Shown piece after piece: positions 17,372 through 26,491 of a stretch of DNA of 64,000 nt. The notes under the pieces were generated by a model, which had not been told where the DNA came from, ran no database searches, and saw nothing but the letters and a program-made list of their open reading frames with translations. The DNA is from Pseudomonas sp. MN1F (GTDB taxonomy: Bacteria > Pseudomonadota > Gammaproteobacteria > Pseudomonadales > Pseudomonadaceae): the NCBI RefSeq assembly GCF_009391885.1, contig NZ_VZII01000037.1, forward strand, positions 124,001-188,000. Direction: 5' to 3'. Both the position numbers and the translations under genes were made by a program. The stretch's first letter is position 1. Each line of letters starts with the position of its first letter.

Positions 17372-19138
17372 ATGTCACTCAAGGATCGATTCAGCGAAGA
17401 GTTGCGTTACCTGCATGAACTGGGGAACGACTTCGCTCAGGACAACCCACAACTTGCCCGGCTGCTCGGCAAGGGTGCCAGCGACCCGGATGTCGAACGC
17501 CTGGTGGAGGCCTTTGCCTTCCTCACGGCCAAGCTGCGGCTCAAGCTGGAGGACGACCTGCCCGAGCTGACGCACCCCATGCTGCAGCTGCTGTGGCCCA
17601 ACTACCTTCGGCCCCTGCCGAGCGCGACGATCATCCAATTCGCGCCACGCAAGCAGGCGCTGAGCCAGTCGCAGCGCATTGGCAAAGGCTCCCGGCTGTT
17701 CTCCAGACCCGTGGATGGCATGCCCTGTGAGTTCCGCACCTGCACGGCGGTGGACATTCATCCGTTCGAGATCGACGCGGTGAGCGCCACCCAGACACTC
17801 GACAGTTCGGTGGTTCGGCTCGACTTGCGAACCTTGGTCGAGCGGCCACTGAACACGCTGGGCTGCGCCAGTCTCGATGTGCATCTGAGCGGTGATGCCC
17901 AGACGGCCCGCACGCTGTACCTGTGGCTCGCTCAGTACCTCAAGCATGTCGCAGTGACGATCAATGGTGAGGTCCGCCGCCTGCCCGCCAGTAGCGTGGT
18001 GTTCCCAGGCTTCAGCCCGGACGAGGCTTTGCTGCCCTACCCACAGAACGTCTTCGACGGCTACCGGATTCTGCAGGAGTACTTCATTTTTCCCGAGCGT
18101 TTCCACTTTTTCAACGTCACCGGGCTGGAGAAGGTCTGGCCCGACCAGGCGACTCAGCAGGTCGTCCTCGAATTTCACTTCACCCGCCAGCTGCCTGATT
18201 CCCTGCGTGTCGGTAGCACCGACTTCAGCCTGTTCTGCACCCCGGCGGTAAACCTGTTCAGCCACAGCGCCGAGCCTATCGACCTGTCCGACCGGCCCGC
18301 CCAGGCCGAGCTTACGCCCCGAGGCGAGCAGCCGCACGCCTATGAAATTTTTAGTGTCGATCAGGTCATCAGTACCCGCACCACGACCGACGGCAGCACC
18401 GGCGAGCACCTGCGAACCTTCCGCCCCTTCGAGTCGTTCGCCCATGAAATCGAGCATGTGCAAGGTCGCACCGCGCTGTACTACCGCTATAGCATCGAAG
18501 ACTCATTGCAAGGTGATGGCGTCACCCACCGTATCGCGTTCGTACGCGCCGACGCCAACGCCTACATCGGCGAGCTGGAAACGGCATCCATCGACCTGAC
18601 CTGCACCAACCGCGACCTGCCGCTGGCATTAACCGTCGATGATATCAACGTGACTTCCGAGGTCACGCCGCCCCTGGCCACCTACACCAACCTCTGGCCG
18701 CCCACCCGCCCTTACCGGCCGGTACTGGACGGCAAGTTGCAGTGGGCCCTGATCTCCAACATGTCGCTCAACTACCTGTCGCTGCTCTCGGCCGAGCCGC
18801 TAAAAGCGGTCATCAATGCCTATGACTTCGCCGCCCTGCATGACATCCAGCAAACCCGCACCACCCGCAAGCGCCTCGATGGCATCAGCGATGTCCAGAC
18901 AGAACCCCTGGATTGGCTGATCAAGGGCCAGCCCATTCGTGGCTTGCGCACACGGCTGAAGCTGGATCAAAGCGCATTCCTCTGCGAAGGCGACCTGTAC
19001 CTGTTCGGTTGCGTGCTCGCGCACTTCTTCGCCCTGTACGCCAGCATCAATTCCTTCCACCAACTGGAAGTGATCAACACCACCAATAACGAGCACTACA
19101 CATGGCCCATACAGACCGGCAAACAACCGCTGATCTAG
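17372..19138 (+). CDS. tssF: T6SS baseplate protein TssF
   Basis: 588 residues, standard length. The N-terminus FSEELRYLHELGNDFAQDNP and the block AFLTAKLRLKLEDDLPELTH followed by LLQLLWPNYLRPLPS-type sequence are hallmarks of TssF/VasA. TssF pairs with TssG and TssK in the baseplate wedge. ATG lies 3 bases after the tssE stop, and the 3' end overlaps the tssG start by 37 bases in another frame, an arrangement often seen for this gene pair. Confidence 0.96.
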   Translation: MSLKDRFSEELRYLHELGNDFAQDNPQLARLLGKGASDPDVERLVEAFAFLTAKLRLKLEDDLPELTHPMLQLLWPNYLRPLPSATIIQFAPRKQALSQSQRIGKGSRLFSRPVDGMPCEFRTCTAVDIHPFEIDAVSATQTLDSSVVRLDLRTLVERPLNTLGCASLDVHLSGDAQTARTLYLWLAQYLKHVAVTINGEVRRLPASSVVFPGFSPDEALLPYPQNVFDGYRILQEYFIFPERFHFFNVTGLEKVWPDQATQQVVLEFHFTRQLPDSLRVGSTDFSLFCTPAVNLFSHSAEPIDLSDRPAQAELTPRGEQPHAYEIFSVDQVISTRTTTDGSTGEHLRTFRPFESFAHEIEHVQGRTALYYRYSIEDSLQGDGVTHRIAFVRADANAYIGELETASIDLTCTNRDLPLALTVDDINVTSEVTPPLATYTNLWPPTRPYRPVLDGKLQWALISNMSLNYLSLLSAEPLKAVINAYDFAALHDIQQTRTTRKRLDGISDVQTEPLDWLIKGQPIRGLRTRLKLDQSAFLCEGDLYLFGCVLAHFFALYASINSFHQLEVINTTNNEHYTWPIQTGKQPLI

Positions 19139-20118
19139 CCGACAAGCTGCTCGCCGAGGCGCACCAGTACAACTTCTTCCAGTTGCTGGAGCGCCTGCAC
19201 GGCTTGCACGGGGATGACCTGGAACCGCGTTGGCCAGACCCCACCGTACGCCGACGCGTGCGACTTGCCAGCGACCCGCGGCTGACCTTTCCCGTGTCCG
19301 ACGTGTACAAGGCTGAACGCATGCCTGAAGCAGACGACCGCTATCGCGTGTGCACCACCTTCATGGGCCTGCACGGCACTGACTCGCCGTTGCCAACCTA
19401 TTATCTGGAAGAAGTGTCGTACGAGCATGCCCACGGCATTGGTGTGCGGCCGGCGTTCTTCGACTTCTTCAATCACTACGTGCTGAGCCTGCTGCATCGC
19501 ATCTGGCGCAAGTACCGCTACTACATTCGTTTCCAGCCCGGTGCCAGTGATGGCTTCTCGCAGTACATCTTTGCCCTGCTGGGGTTGAACGACAAACAGC
19601 TGCGCGGTGATACGGCACTGCCCTGGAGCCGGCTGCTCAGTTTCGCCGGGGTCATCGCCAGTCGCAGCCGTGCGCCGGGCACTGTCGCCGGCATCATCGC
19701 CCACTGCTTCGACCTGAAGCAGGTGCACATCCGTGAGTTCGAAACACGCTCGGTCCCCACTACGGCCAAGCAGCTGGTCAGCCTGGGTCGCAGCAATGGC
19801 GAGCTGGGTAACTCTTTCATGGTCGGCAGCCGCACGCGAACCCGCAGCAGCAAGTTTACCATCGTGATCAGCGAGCTTGATCAGGCACAGTTGCGTGACC
19901 TGTTGCCCAGCGGCATCAACTTCAATCGCTTGCGTGCACTGATCGACTTCCTGTTGCGAGATGGCCTGGCCTACGACCTGGAACTGCGTCTGAAGCAGAA
20001 CGCATTGTCGCCCTTCTGCCTGCACCCTACCAAAGGCGCCTACTTGGGCTGGACCAGCTTTGTCGATGATCGCCACGGCCAGATCAGCCCCGTCGTGCGG
20101 TTCCGGGGGCGCTCATGA
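19102..20118 (+). CDS. tssG: T6SS baseplate protein TssG
   Basis: 338 residues. Conserved TssG/VasB motifs: HQYNFFQLLERLHGL, VRLASDPRLTFPVSDV, FMGLHGTDSPLPTYYLEEV and FFDFFNHYVLSLLHRIWRKY. It bridges TssF and TssK in the baseplate. The start overlaps the end of tssF by 37 bases; the conserved N-terminal helix begins within the overlap, which supports this start. The stop overlaps the next ATG (ATGA). Confidence 0.95.
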   Translation: MAHTDRQTTADLADKLLAEAHQYNFFQLLERLHGLHGDDLEPRWPDPTVRRRVRLASDPRLTFPVSDVYKAERMPEADDRYRVCTTFMGLHGTDSPLPTYYLEEVSYEHAHGIGVRPAFFDFFNHYVLSLLHRIWRKYRYYIRFQPGASDGFSQYIFALLGLNDKQLRGDTALPWSRLLSFAGVIASRSRAPGTVAGIIAHCFDLKQVHIREFETRSVPTTAKQLVSLGRSNGELGNSFMVGSRTRTRSSKFTIVISELDQAQLRDLLPSGINFNRLRALIDFLLRDGLAYDLELRLKQNALSPFCLHPTKGAYLGWTSFVDDRHGQISPVVRFRGRS

Positions 20119-20672
20119 GCCTAATGACCCTGAACATCATCAACCTTGAGCAGTTGCAGCATAACGTCACTGCCCGACACCCGTTCGATCGCACAGGCGG
20201 CACCATCGGCAGCGCGGGGGCCACTTGGCTGATCAATGACCGTAAACGCACGGTTGCACCGATCCACTGCGAGATTCGCTGGATCGAAGGCGGCTTCTGC
20301 GTGATCGACCGCTGCCAGCGCACCTACCTCAATGACAGCCTTGACAGCTTGGGATCACTCGCCCCCAGACGACTGCGGGAGGGTGACCAACTGCGCGTTG
20401 GCGCCTATCGACTGCTGGTTCAACTTGCGCAGGCCGATGCACGCTCTCTGGAGGACCTGTTCAGTCCTGAACAGCGAAACCTTGATAACTGGCTAGTGGA
20501 GGGTTCAGCCAACGCCTGGCAACCCACTTCAGGCGCCACGCAGATTGTCGCAGACATCTGCTCAGCCTTCGCGCCAGGTATCGGCCACGATCCCTTAGCG
20601 GCACTGGACACAGTGACAGGACCTGCCCAGGAAGACCCGCTGGAATGCCTGATCGCAGGAGAACGCCCATGA
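20115..20672 (+). CDS. Truncated, divergent FHA-domain T6SS protein
   Basis: 185 residues, much shorter than most T6SS Fha/TagH proteins. Residues 10-105 have the forkhead-associated fold order (FDRTGGTIGSAG, APIHCEIRW, RTYLNDS, LREGDQLRVGAYRLLV). The Arg that normally follows the GTIG turn and binds phosphothreonine is Ser here, and the SRxH block reads APIH, so classical phosphopeptide binding is doubtful. No PpkA kinase or PppA phosphatase gene is nearby. The C-terminal 80 residues are low in recognisable features. Overlaps tssG and tssJ by 4 bases each, so tightly operonic. Confidence 0.85.
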   Translation: MSLMTLNIINLEQLQHNVTARHPFDRTGGTIGSAGATWLINDRKRTVAPIHCEIRWIEGGFCVIDRCQRTYLNDSLDSLGSLAPRRLREGDQLRVGAYRLLVQLAQADARSLEDLFSPEQRNLDNWLVEGSANAWQPTSGATQIVADICSAFAPGIGHDPLAALDTVTGPAQEDPLECLIAGERP

Positions 20673-21463
20673 CGCATCATTCATTCGTGGCCAGTCTACT
20701 GACGGCGCTGATCGGGCTCTCGGGCTGCACTGCTCTGGGCAAAATCGGCCAAGTGATCAAGGACCCCTCGGTGCCCGTCGGGGCGACCAAAGAGCATCCC
20801 ACCCAAGTCGCGTTCAGCATTAACGCCAGCCCGACGCTCAACGGCAACCCTCACAGCGTCGAAGCACCAGCTGAGCAGCCGGGCGCCCTGGAACCCAGCC
20901 CTTACGCGGTCAGCTTGAGCGCGGGCGACCCTTACGCCTTGACCGAGAAGGTCGGGACGCTGCTCGAGTATCTCCAGGAACAGTTCCCGGCAATGTCGCC
21001 CGTCACGATGCCAGTGGACGAGGACGATGATCTGGCGCGTTCTCCCATGGAGGAAAGTACGCCCGGCCGCTACGAAGACCCGACCGTGGTGTTGACCCTA
21101 CCCCACACCACCACCGTAGCCACCGAACCTGTCGCTACGCCCATGGCCATCAAGATCCTGCAGCTGCGCGACGACTCCCTGCTGCGCAACAGCGTCTACG
21201 AACTGCTGGACCAGGACCCGGCCAAGGCGCTGCGCAGCACCTACATCCGCGATGACGACTACCTGCTGCGGCCAGGTCAATTCAAGTTCATCCCTTTTGC
21301 GCCCATCGACCCCGAAACGCGATTCGTTGCGGTGATCGCCGACTACCGCAACCAGGAAAACGCCACCTGGAGCCAGGTGCTGCGCATCCCCCCTCAGGGC
21401 CATCAGATCATCCTGTCGGTGCTGCTCAACGACACGCAGGTCCTGCTCAAGGAAGAAGACTGA
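20669..21463 (+). CDS. tssJ: T6SS outer-membrane lipoprotein TssJ
   Basis: 264 residues from the ATG at 20669. The N-terminus MTHHSFVASLLTALIGLSGC ends in a lipobox with the acylated Cys at 20. The C-terminal 100 residues (MAIKILQLRDDSLLRNSVYE, GQFKFIPFAPIDPETRFVAV, and a closing IILSVLLND strand) form the TssJ transthyretin-like beta sandwich that holds TssM at the outer membrane. It is longer than the usual 150-190 residues because of an acidic, Pro-rich insert around residues 70-140 (PVDEDDDLARSPMEES). Coupled to the FHA gene by ATGA. Confidence 0.9.
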   Translation: MTHHSFVASLLTALIGLSGCTALGKIGQVIKDPSVPVGATKEHPTQVAFSINASPTLNGNPHSVEAPAEQPGALEPSPYAVSLSAGDPYALTEKVGTLLEYLQEQFPAMSPVTMPVDEDDDLARSPMEESTPGRYEDPTVVLTLPHTTTVATEPVATPMAIKILQLRDDSLLRNSVYELLDQDPAKALRSTYIRDDDYLLRPGQFKFIPFAPIDPETRFVAVIADYRNQENATWSQVLRIPPQGHQIILSVLLNDTQVLLKEED

Positions 21464-21509
21464 TGCCTGCACTGTCCTTCTCACTTACTCACGCTGACAC
21501 GGAGCGCTC

Positions 21510-22847
21510 ATGAGTTCACGTAACCCTGTCCTGTGGCCTGAAGGCCTGTACGTCAAACCGCAACATTTCCAACAAGCAGCCAGAGCCAGCGAAGCCGCCC
21601 TGCACCAACGCCTCGGTAGCCTGAATGCGGCCTTTTATGGCTTCAGCGAACTGCAGTTGAACGACGAGTACCTGAGCCTGGGCAAAATCGCCATCACCCG
21701 CGCGCGAGGCATCATGCCAGACGGCACGGTGTTCGATATCCCGGCTGACCTGCCGCCACCCCCACCGTTGGAGATCGAGAACGACGGTGCCAAGGACAGC
21801 GAGATCTTCCTGTGCCTGCCGCTGCGCACCGAAGGTGGCCGCGAAGTGAGCTGGCCCGACAATGCTGCCAACTTCCGTTACAGCGCCCAGGCCGAGGAAA
21901 TAAAGGACACTCACAGCGCTGACGGTGACCTGATTCAAGTCGACCTGGCGGTGCCCAATCTGCAGCTCAAACGCAAGGCTGACGATAGCAGCGCCTATAC
22001 CCGCCTGGCCTTGGCACGCATTCTGGAACGGCGCCTCGATGGTAGCCTGCAACTGGATGAAGGGTTCTATCCCACCAGTGTTTCGGTGCGTGCCGTACCG
22101 GCGCTGCAACGCTTCCTGGAGGAGATCACCAACACGCTGCGCGAACGCGCGCGCAACCTCGCCGCCCGCATCGGCGCCTCTGGGCAGTCCGGTATCGCCG
22201 ACATCCGCGACTTCAACCTGCTGCAGGCCATGAACCGCTGGTGGCCGTGCTTCCAGCACCTGGCCAGGCAGGGTCAGACGCACCCCGAGCAGCTGTACCT
22301 GTGCATGAGCCAGGCTTGTGGCGAGTTTGTCACCTTCACCGATGAGACCCGCCTGCCACAAGAATACCCCGCCTATCACCACACCGCGTTGCGCACTTCG
22401 TTGAAGCCTTTGGAAGACACCCTGCGCCGGGCGTTGAGCACAGTACTGCAACCCCGCGCAGTTTCGCTGCCATTGGAGACGCTGGAGTACGGCGTCATGA
22501 CAGCCGCACTGGAGGACCGCCGACTGATCGATGAGGCCACTTTCATCCTGGCCGTACGCGCCGATCTGCCACCCCAGGCGTTGCGCCAGATGTTCATCCA
22601 GAAAGCCAAGATCACTTCACTCGAAGCGCTGGAGGATCTGGTGCCGCTGCAATTGCCCGGTATTCCCCTGAACACCTTGCCGGTGGCACCTCGCGACCTG
22701 CCCTTCCACGCAGGCTTCAGCTATTTCGAGCTGGACCGGCGTGACTCGGCATGGGCGTGCATGAAAACAGCCAATGGCTTCGGGATTCATGTTGCGGGGG
22801 ACTTCCCTGGGCTGGAGCTGCAGTTCTGGGCAATCAGAAGTGAATGA
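21510..22847 (+). CDS. tssK: T6SS baseplate-membrane connector TssK
   Basis: 445 residues, usual length. The start PVLWPEGLYVKPQHFQQAAR is the hallmark of TssK/VasE, followed by GLMPDGTVFDIP-type sequence (RGIMPDGTVFDIPADLPP) and the C-terminal AGFSYFELDRRDSAWACMKT. TssK trimers resemble phage receptor-binding proteins and tie the baseplate to TssL/TssM. GGAGC precedes the ATG. tssL starts 1 base after the stop. Confidence 0.96.
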   Translation: MSSRNPVLWPEGLYVKPQHFQQAARASEAALHQRLGSLNAAFYGFSELQLNDEYLSLGKIAITRARGIMPDGTVFDIPADLPPPPPLEIENDGAKDSEIFLCLPLRTEGGREVSWPDNAANFRYSAQAEEIKDTHSADGDLIQVDLAVPNLQLKRKADDSSAYTRLALARILERRLDGSLQLDEGFYPTSVSVRAVPALQRFLEEITNTLRERARNLAARIGASGQSGIADIRDFNLLQAMNRWWPCFQHLARQGQTHPEQLYLCMSQACGEFVTFTDETRLPQEYPAYHHTALRTSLKPLEDTLRRALSTVLQPRAVSLPLETLEYGVMTAALEDRRLIDEATFILAVRADLPPQALRQMFIQKAKITSLEALEDLVPLQLPGIPLNTLPVAPRDLPFHAGFSYFELDRRDSAWACMKTANGFGIHVAGDFPGLELQFWAIRSE

Positions 22848-22848
22848 G

Positions 22849-23697
22849 ATGAAAGATGCTACTCACGACAGTCAGGATGAAAACAAAGGTTTCTTCGGGA
22901 CGATAGACAACGCAGATAGCGGGGTGAGGACATCGGCTGAAGATTCAAAGCCAGAAGCACAGGCCGAGCCTGCTTTTGAGGGGTACTCCGCTGACCCGGA
23001 CTTCCAACGGCGCGGTGGTTACGAAAACCTGATGCTGGATGCCGCCGCGCCGCTGTTCGGCCTGGTGATACGCCTTCGTACCCTGGACGAATTGCCCAAC
23101 ATCGAGGGCTTACACCGACAGGTGCGCAACCAGATCAACAACATCAGGGAAGAGATGCGCCAGCAAGGCTACGAGTCCACGCAGCTGCTGGCCTACTCGT
23201 ACGGCCTGTGCCTTTACATCGATGAAGCGGTCATGGAGCGACCTTGGGGCAAGGCCAGCTGCTGGAGTCAAGACCCCCTGCTGAGCATCTTCCACGACGA
23301 AACCTGGGGTGGGGAGAAGATCTTCACTGTGCTCTCGCGCCTGATGCAGGAGCCCGAGCGCTACCAGGACGTACTGGAGTTCATGTACTTCGCACTGTGC
23401 CTGGGCCTGAAGGGCAAGTACGCCATCGCGCCGAAAGGCGAAGAGTCGCTGAACGGGCTCATTCACCAGCTCCACGGGATCATCCGTGAACTGCGCGGCC
23501 CCGTGCCGGCATCGGTCGGCGATCCCTATACCAACGTGGCCCCGCGCAATTTCCGCATGAACCGGCAATGGCCGTGGTGGAGCCCGCTGGTGCTTTCCGC
23601 CATTGCCCTGGCAGTGGCCAACGGCATCTACAGCTACCGCCTGCACCTGATTACCACCGAGGTGCTGGAGTCGCTCAACGGCATCTTGCAGCAGTAA
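22849..23697 (+). CDS. tssL: T6SS inner-membrane protein TssL (DotU)
   Basis: 282 residues. After a variable acidic N-terminus of 60 residues come the DotU blocks NLMLDAAAPLFGLVIRLR, YGLCLYIDEAVMERPWG, FHDETWGGEKIFTVLSRLMQ and FALCLGLKGKY, then one C-terminal membrane segment (WWSPLVLSAIALAVANGIYS) close to the end. No peptidoglycan-binding OmpA domain is fused. Start at 22849 follows the tssK stop by one base with no separate strong ribosome site (GTGAATGAG), suggesting coupling. Confidence 0.95.
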   Translation: MKDATHDSQDENKGFFGTIDNADSGVRTSAEDSKPEAQAEPAFEGYSADPDFQRRGGYENLMLDAAAPLFGLVIRLRTLDELPNIEGLHRQVRNQINNIREEMRQQGYESTQLLAYSYGLCLYIDEAVMERPWGKASCWSQDPLLSIFHDETWGGEKIFTVLSRLMQEPERYQDVLEFMYFALCLGLKGKYAIAPKGEESLNGLIHQLHGIIRELRGPVPASVGDPYTNVAPRNFRMNRQWPWWSPLVLSAIALAVANGIYSYRLHLITTEVLESLNGILQQ

Positions 23698-23823
23698 ACA
23701 ACCGACAACCGACGCAATTGAATTCAACGAATTGACGGAGCGTTTGCTTCGTTGACAAGCCCATCGTTCCCGATGGCCACGCCAGTGCGCGTGTTTATCC
23801 ACATGGACGCAGGAGAAACTGCC

Positions 23824-24339
23824 ATGCCAACACCCGCTTACATCAAGATCATTGGTCAAACTCAGGGCAACATCACTGCTGGTGCATTCACCGCCGACTC
23901 CGTTGGTAACGTTTACCAGCAAGGCCATGAGGATGAAATCCTTGTTCAGGAAATCAATCATGAGGTCACTACACCCACTGATCCACAAAGTGGCCAACCC
24001 AGCGGCCAGCGCGTACACAAGCCGTTCAAGTTCACCAGTTCACTCAACAAAGCCACGCCGCTGATGTATCAGGCGCTGGCCACCGGCGAGACGCTGCCGA
24101 CTGTCGAAGTCAATTGGTACCGCACCTCGACTCAGGGCAAACAAGAGCACTTCTTCACGACAAAGCTTGAGGATGCAACCATCGTCAGCATCAATACCGT
24201 CCTGCCCCACGCTCAAGACAAGGAGAACGAGAACTATACGCAGCTGATCGAGGTTGCACTGGCCTACAGGAAAATCATGTGGGAACACGGTGTAGCCGGT
24301 ACCGCTGGCTCGGATGACTGGCGCGCACCCGCCGCCTGA
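23824..24339 (+). CDS. hcp: T6SS tube protein Hcp
   Basis: 171 residues from ATG at 23824, chosen because CAGGAGA lies 9 bases upstream and the Hcp fold starts at once (YIKIIGQTQGNITAGAFTAD). Conserved stretches EILVQEINHEVTTPTDPQSG, RVHKPFKFTSSLNKATPLMY and the YAWRK-like end (ALAYRKIMWEHG) place it in the Hcp family. Hexamer rings stack into the expelled tube. A 126-base gap after tssL and a hairpin after the gene suggest that hcp may also be made from its own strong transcript. Confidence 0.96.
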   Translation: MPTPAYIKIIGQTQGNITAGAFTADSVGNVYQQGHEDEILVQEINHEVTTPTDPQSGQPSGQRVHKPFKFTSSLNKATPLMYQALATGETLPTVEVNWYRTSTQGKQEHFFTTKLEDATIVSINTVLPHAQDKENENYTQLIEVALAYRKIMWEHGVAGTAGSDDWRAPAA

Positions 24340-24353
24340 TAGTTGCGAATGCT

Positions 24354-24376
24354 CCGTGCAGGCCATGCCTGCACGG
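24354..24376 (+). terminator. Hairpin between hcp and vgrG
   Basis: CCGTGCAGG, loop CCATG, CCTGCACGG, followed by GCTTTGCG. A 9-bp perfect GC-rich stem 14 bases after the hcp stop. The T-run is short, so partial termination is likely, which would keep Hcp in excess of VgrG and the effector genes. Confidence 0.5.
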
Positions 24377-24411
24377 GCTTTGCGTCACCTCAGACGGCGG
24401 AAGGATTGCTT

Positions 24412-26478
24412 ATGCCTAGCCAATCTGATTTGCGTTACAGCTTCCAACCCCTAGTCAGCCAAGTTGAATTTGAAGTGGTGTCGTTCGAACTCAGGGAAGA
24501 AATCAGCACACCCTTCACTCTGGAGCTGACACTGATCAGCTTCGAGAACGACATAAACTTCGGCCACCTGCTCGACAAACCGGCCCTATTCACCATCTGG
24601 GATGGCGAACGCCCAGTGCGTTACGTGCATGGCCTGGTCAGCCGTTTCAGCCAGGCTGAAAGTGGCTTCTGCCGCACCTACTACCACGCGCTGGTCGAAC
24701 CACAGCTGGCCCGTGCCGGCCTGCGCTCGAACTGGCGCATCTTCCAGCAGAAAACCGTACCGCAGATTCTTGAGCTGATGCTCAGGCGACAAGGCATCGA
24801 CCAGTACGAGGTGCGTGCCAGCATGGACCACCAGGTCCGCGAGTTCTGCGTACAGGCTGGCGAGACGGACCTGGCGTTCATTGCTCGTCTGGCCGCAGAA
24901 GAAGGCTTCGTCTACCGCTTTGCATACAGTGAAAAGCTGCACAAGCTGATCATCACCGATCGGCTGCAATCATTCGGGCTGATCAGTCATGGGGCCATCA
25001 AGACCGAGGATGAAGACGAGGGTTTCTACGATGATGATGAGCCGGTAGATCCCAACACCGTTTTCTACCAATCCAACAGTGGTGGCGACCAACCAATTCC
25101 TTGTCTGCGTCGCTTGAATTACAGCGAACAGGTACGCACAGCACGCCAGGTTCAGCGCGACCACACCTTCACCAACCCTACCTACCGCCAGGAACACCGG
25201 GCCTGCGGTCCCTTTCTGGAGCATCAATCCAAAGAGTACGAGTACTTCGATTACCCAGGTCGCTATAAACGCGACGCCGTGGGTAAGCCGTTCACCGAAA
25301 ACCGTATTACCGCACTGCGTCACGATGCGCGGCTGGCGGAAGTGCAAGGCGATGACGTACGCCTGCAACCGGGCCTCAGCTTCAACCTGACAGGTCATCC
25401 GCGCGACGATCTCAACACCCATTGGCGAGTGAAATCGGTCAGGCATAAGGGCAGCCAGCTCACCAGCCTGCAAGAAGAAGCCGTTGGTGTCGATCAAAGC
25501 ACCCGATACGAGCAGACCGCAGTGCTGGTACCCGGCCGGACTGAGTGGCGCCCTGGTCCACTGGAAAAGCCACAGGTTGACGGGCCGCACATGGCCACCG
25601 TTGTCGGCCCGCCCGGCGAGGAAATCTACTGCGATGAATGGGGCCGGGTGAAGGTCAGCTTTCCCTGGGACCGCGAGAGCCAGAACAACGAGTTCAGTTC
25701 CTGCTGGGTGCGCGTCTCTCAAAGCTGGGCCGGAGGCAGCTGGGGATCTATGGCCATCCCGCGCATCGGCCAGGACGTGATCATCCAGTACGTCAATGGC
25801 GACCCTGACCAGCCGATGATCACCGGGCGTACTTACTGTGGCGATCAGCTGCCGCCGTATGACCTGCCCGACCACAAGACCCGCATGACCATCAAGAGCC
25901 AGACCCACAAGGGCGATGGCTTCAACGAGCTGCGCTTCGAGGATGAGCTGGGCCGGCAGGAAGTGTTCATTCACGCCGAGAAGGACCAGAACAACGTCGT
26001 CAAGCACAACGAAACCACCTTCGTCGGCAACGACCGCAGTGAACGGGTTGACCACAACGAAACGATCTCCATCGGCGACCACCGCACTGAAGACGTTGGC
26101 AAGAACGAAACCATCAGCATTGGCGCCAACCGCAGCGTGACCATCGGGGCCAACAAGACCGAGACCATCACGCTGGCCAAAGCGGAAACCATCGGCTTGG
26201 CCAAGGCCCTGACCATAGGTGCGGGCTACCAGGTGAGTGTGGGCGCGGCCATGAACACAACTGTTGGGCTGAGCCAGAGCGAGCAGGTGGGCATTCATAA
26301 GTCCGTGATGGTAGGCAATCGCTTCAGCATCACTGCGGGTGACGAACTGAGCATCACCGTGGGTAAGTCCACCTTGGTGATGAAGTCCGACGGCACTGTG
26401 CTGATCAACGGCAGCAACTTTGACTTCAGTGCCACAGGGCCTGTGCAAATCAACGGCAAGGATGTCGATATTAACTGA
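24412..26478 (+). CDS. vgrG: T6SS spike protein VgrG
   Basis: 688 residues. The gp27-like part spans residues 1 to about 370 (FELREEISTPFTLELTLISF, then ETDLAFIARLAAEEGFVYRF). The gp5-like OB fold follows (EIYCDEWGRVKVSFPWDRES, CWVRVSQSWAGGSWGSMAIP). The last 170 residues are the triple-helix needle, with repeats of the type NETISIG and SVTIGAN. It ends in the needle with no C-terminal effector extension, so cargo is carried by the separate downstream proteins. ATG at 24412 is preceded by GGAAGGA. Confidence 0.97.
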   Translation: MPSQSDLRYSFQPLVSQVEFEVVSFELREEISTPFTLELTLISFENDINFGHLLDKPALFTIWDGERPVRYVHGLVSRFSQAESGFCRTYYHALVEPQLARAGLRSNWRIFQQKTVPQILELMLRRQGIDQYEVRASMDHQVREFCVQAGETDLAFIARLAAEEGFVYRFAYSEKLHKLIITDRLQSFGLISHGAIKTEDEDEGFYDDDEPVDPNTVFYQSNSGGDQPIPCLRRLNYSEQVRTARQVQRDHTFTNPTYRQEHRACGPFLEHQSKEYEYFDYPGRYKRDAVGKPFTENRITALRHDARLAEVQGDDVRLQPGLSFNLTGHPRDDLNTHWRVKSVRHKGSQLTSLQEEAVGVDQSTRYEQTAVLVPGRTEWRPGPLEKPQVDGPHMATVVGPPGEEIYCDEWGRVKVSFPWDRESQNNEFSSCWVRVSQSWAGGSWGSMAIPRIGQDVIIQYVNGDPDQPMITGRTYCGDQLPPYDLPDHKTRMTIKSQTHKGDGFNELRFEDELGRQEVFIHAEKDQNNVVKHNETTFVGNDRSERVDHNETISIGDHRTEDVGKNETISIGANRSVTIGANKTETITLAKAETIGLAKALTIGAGYQVSVGAAMNTTVGLSQSEQVGIHKSVMVGNRFSITAGDELSITVGKSTLVMKSDGTVLINGSNFDFSATGPVQINGKDVDIN

Positions 26479-26491
26479 AGGGAAAACCCAA

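Noticed and set aside
23774..23788. TGGCCACGCCAGTGC before hcp with correct GG-N10-GC spacing
   Set aside because: The -12 element is GTGC, not TTGC, and one chance match in a GC-rich genome is expected; no other support.
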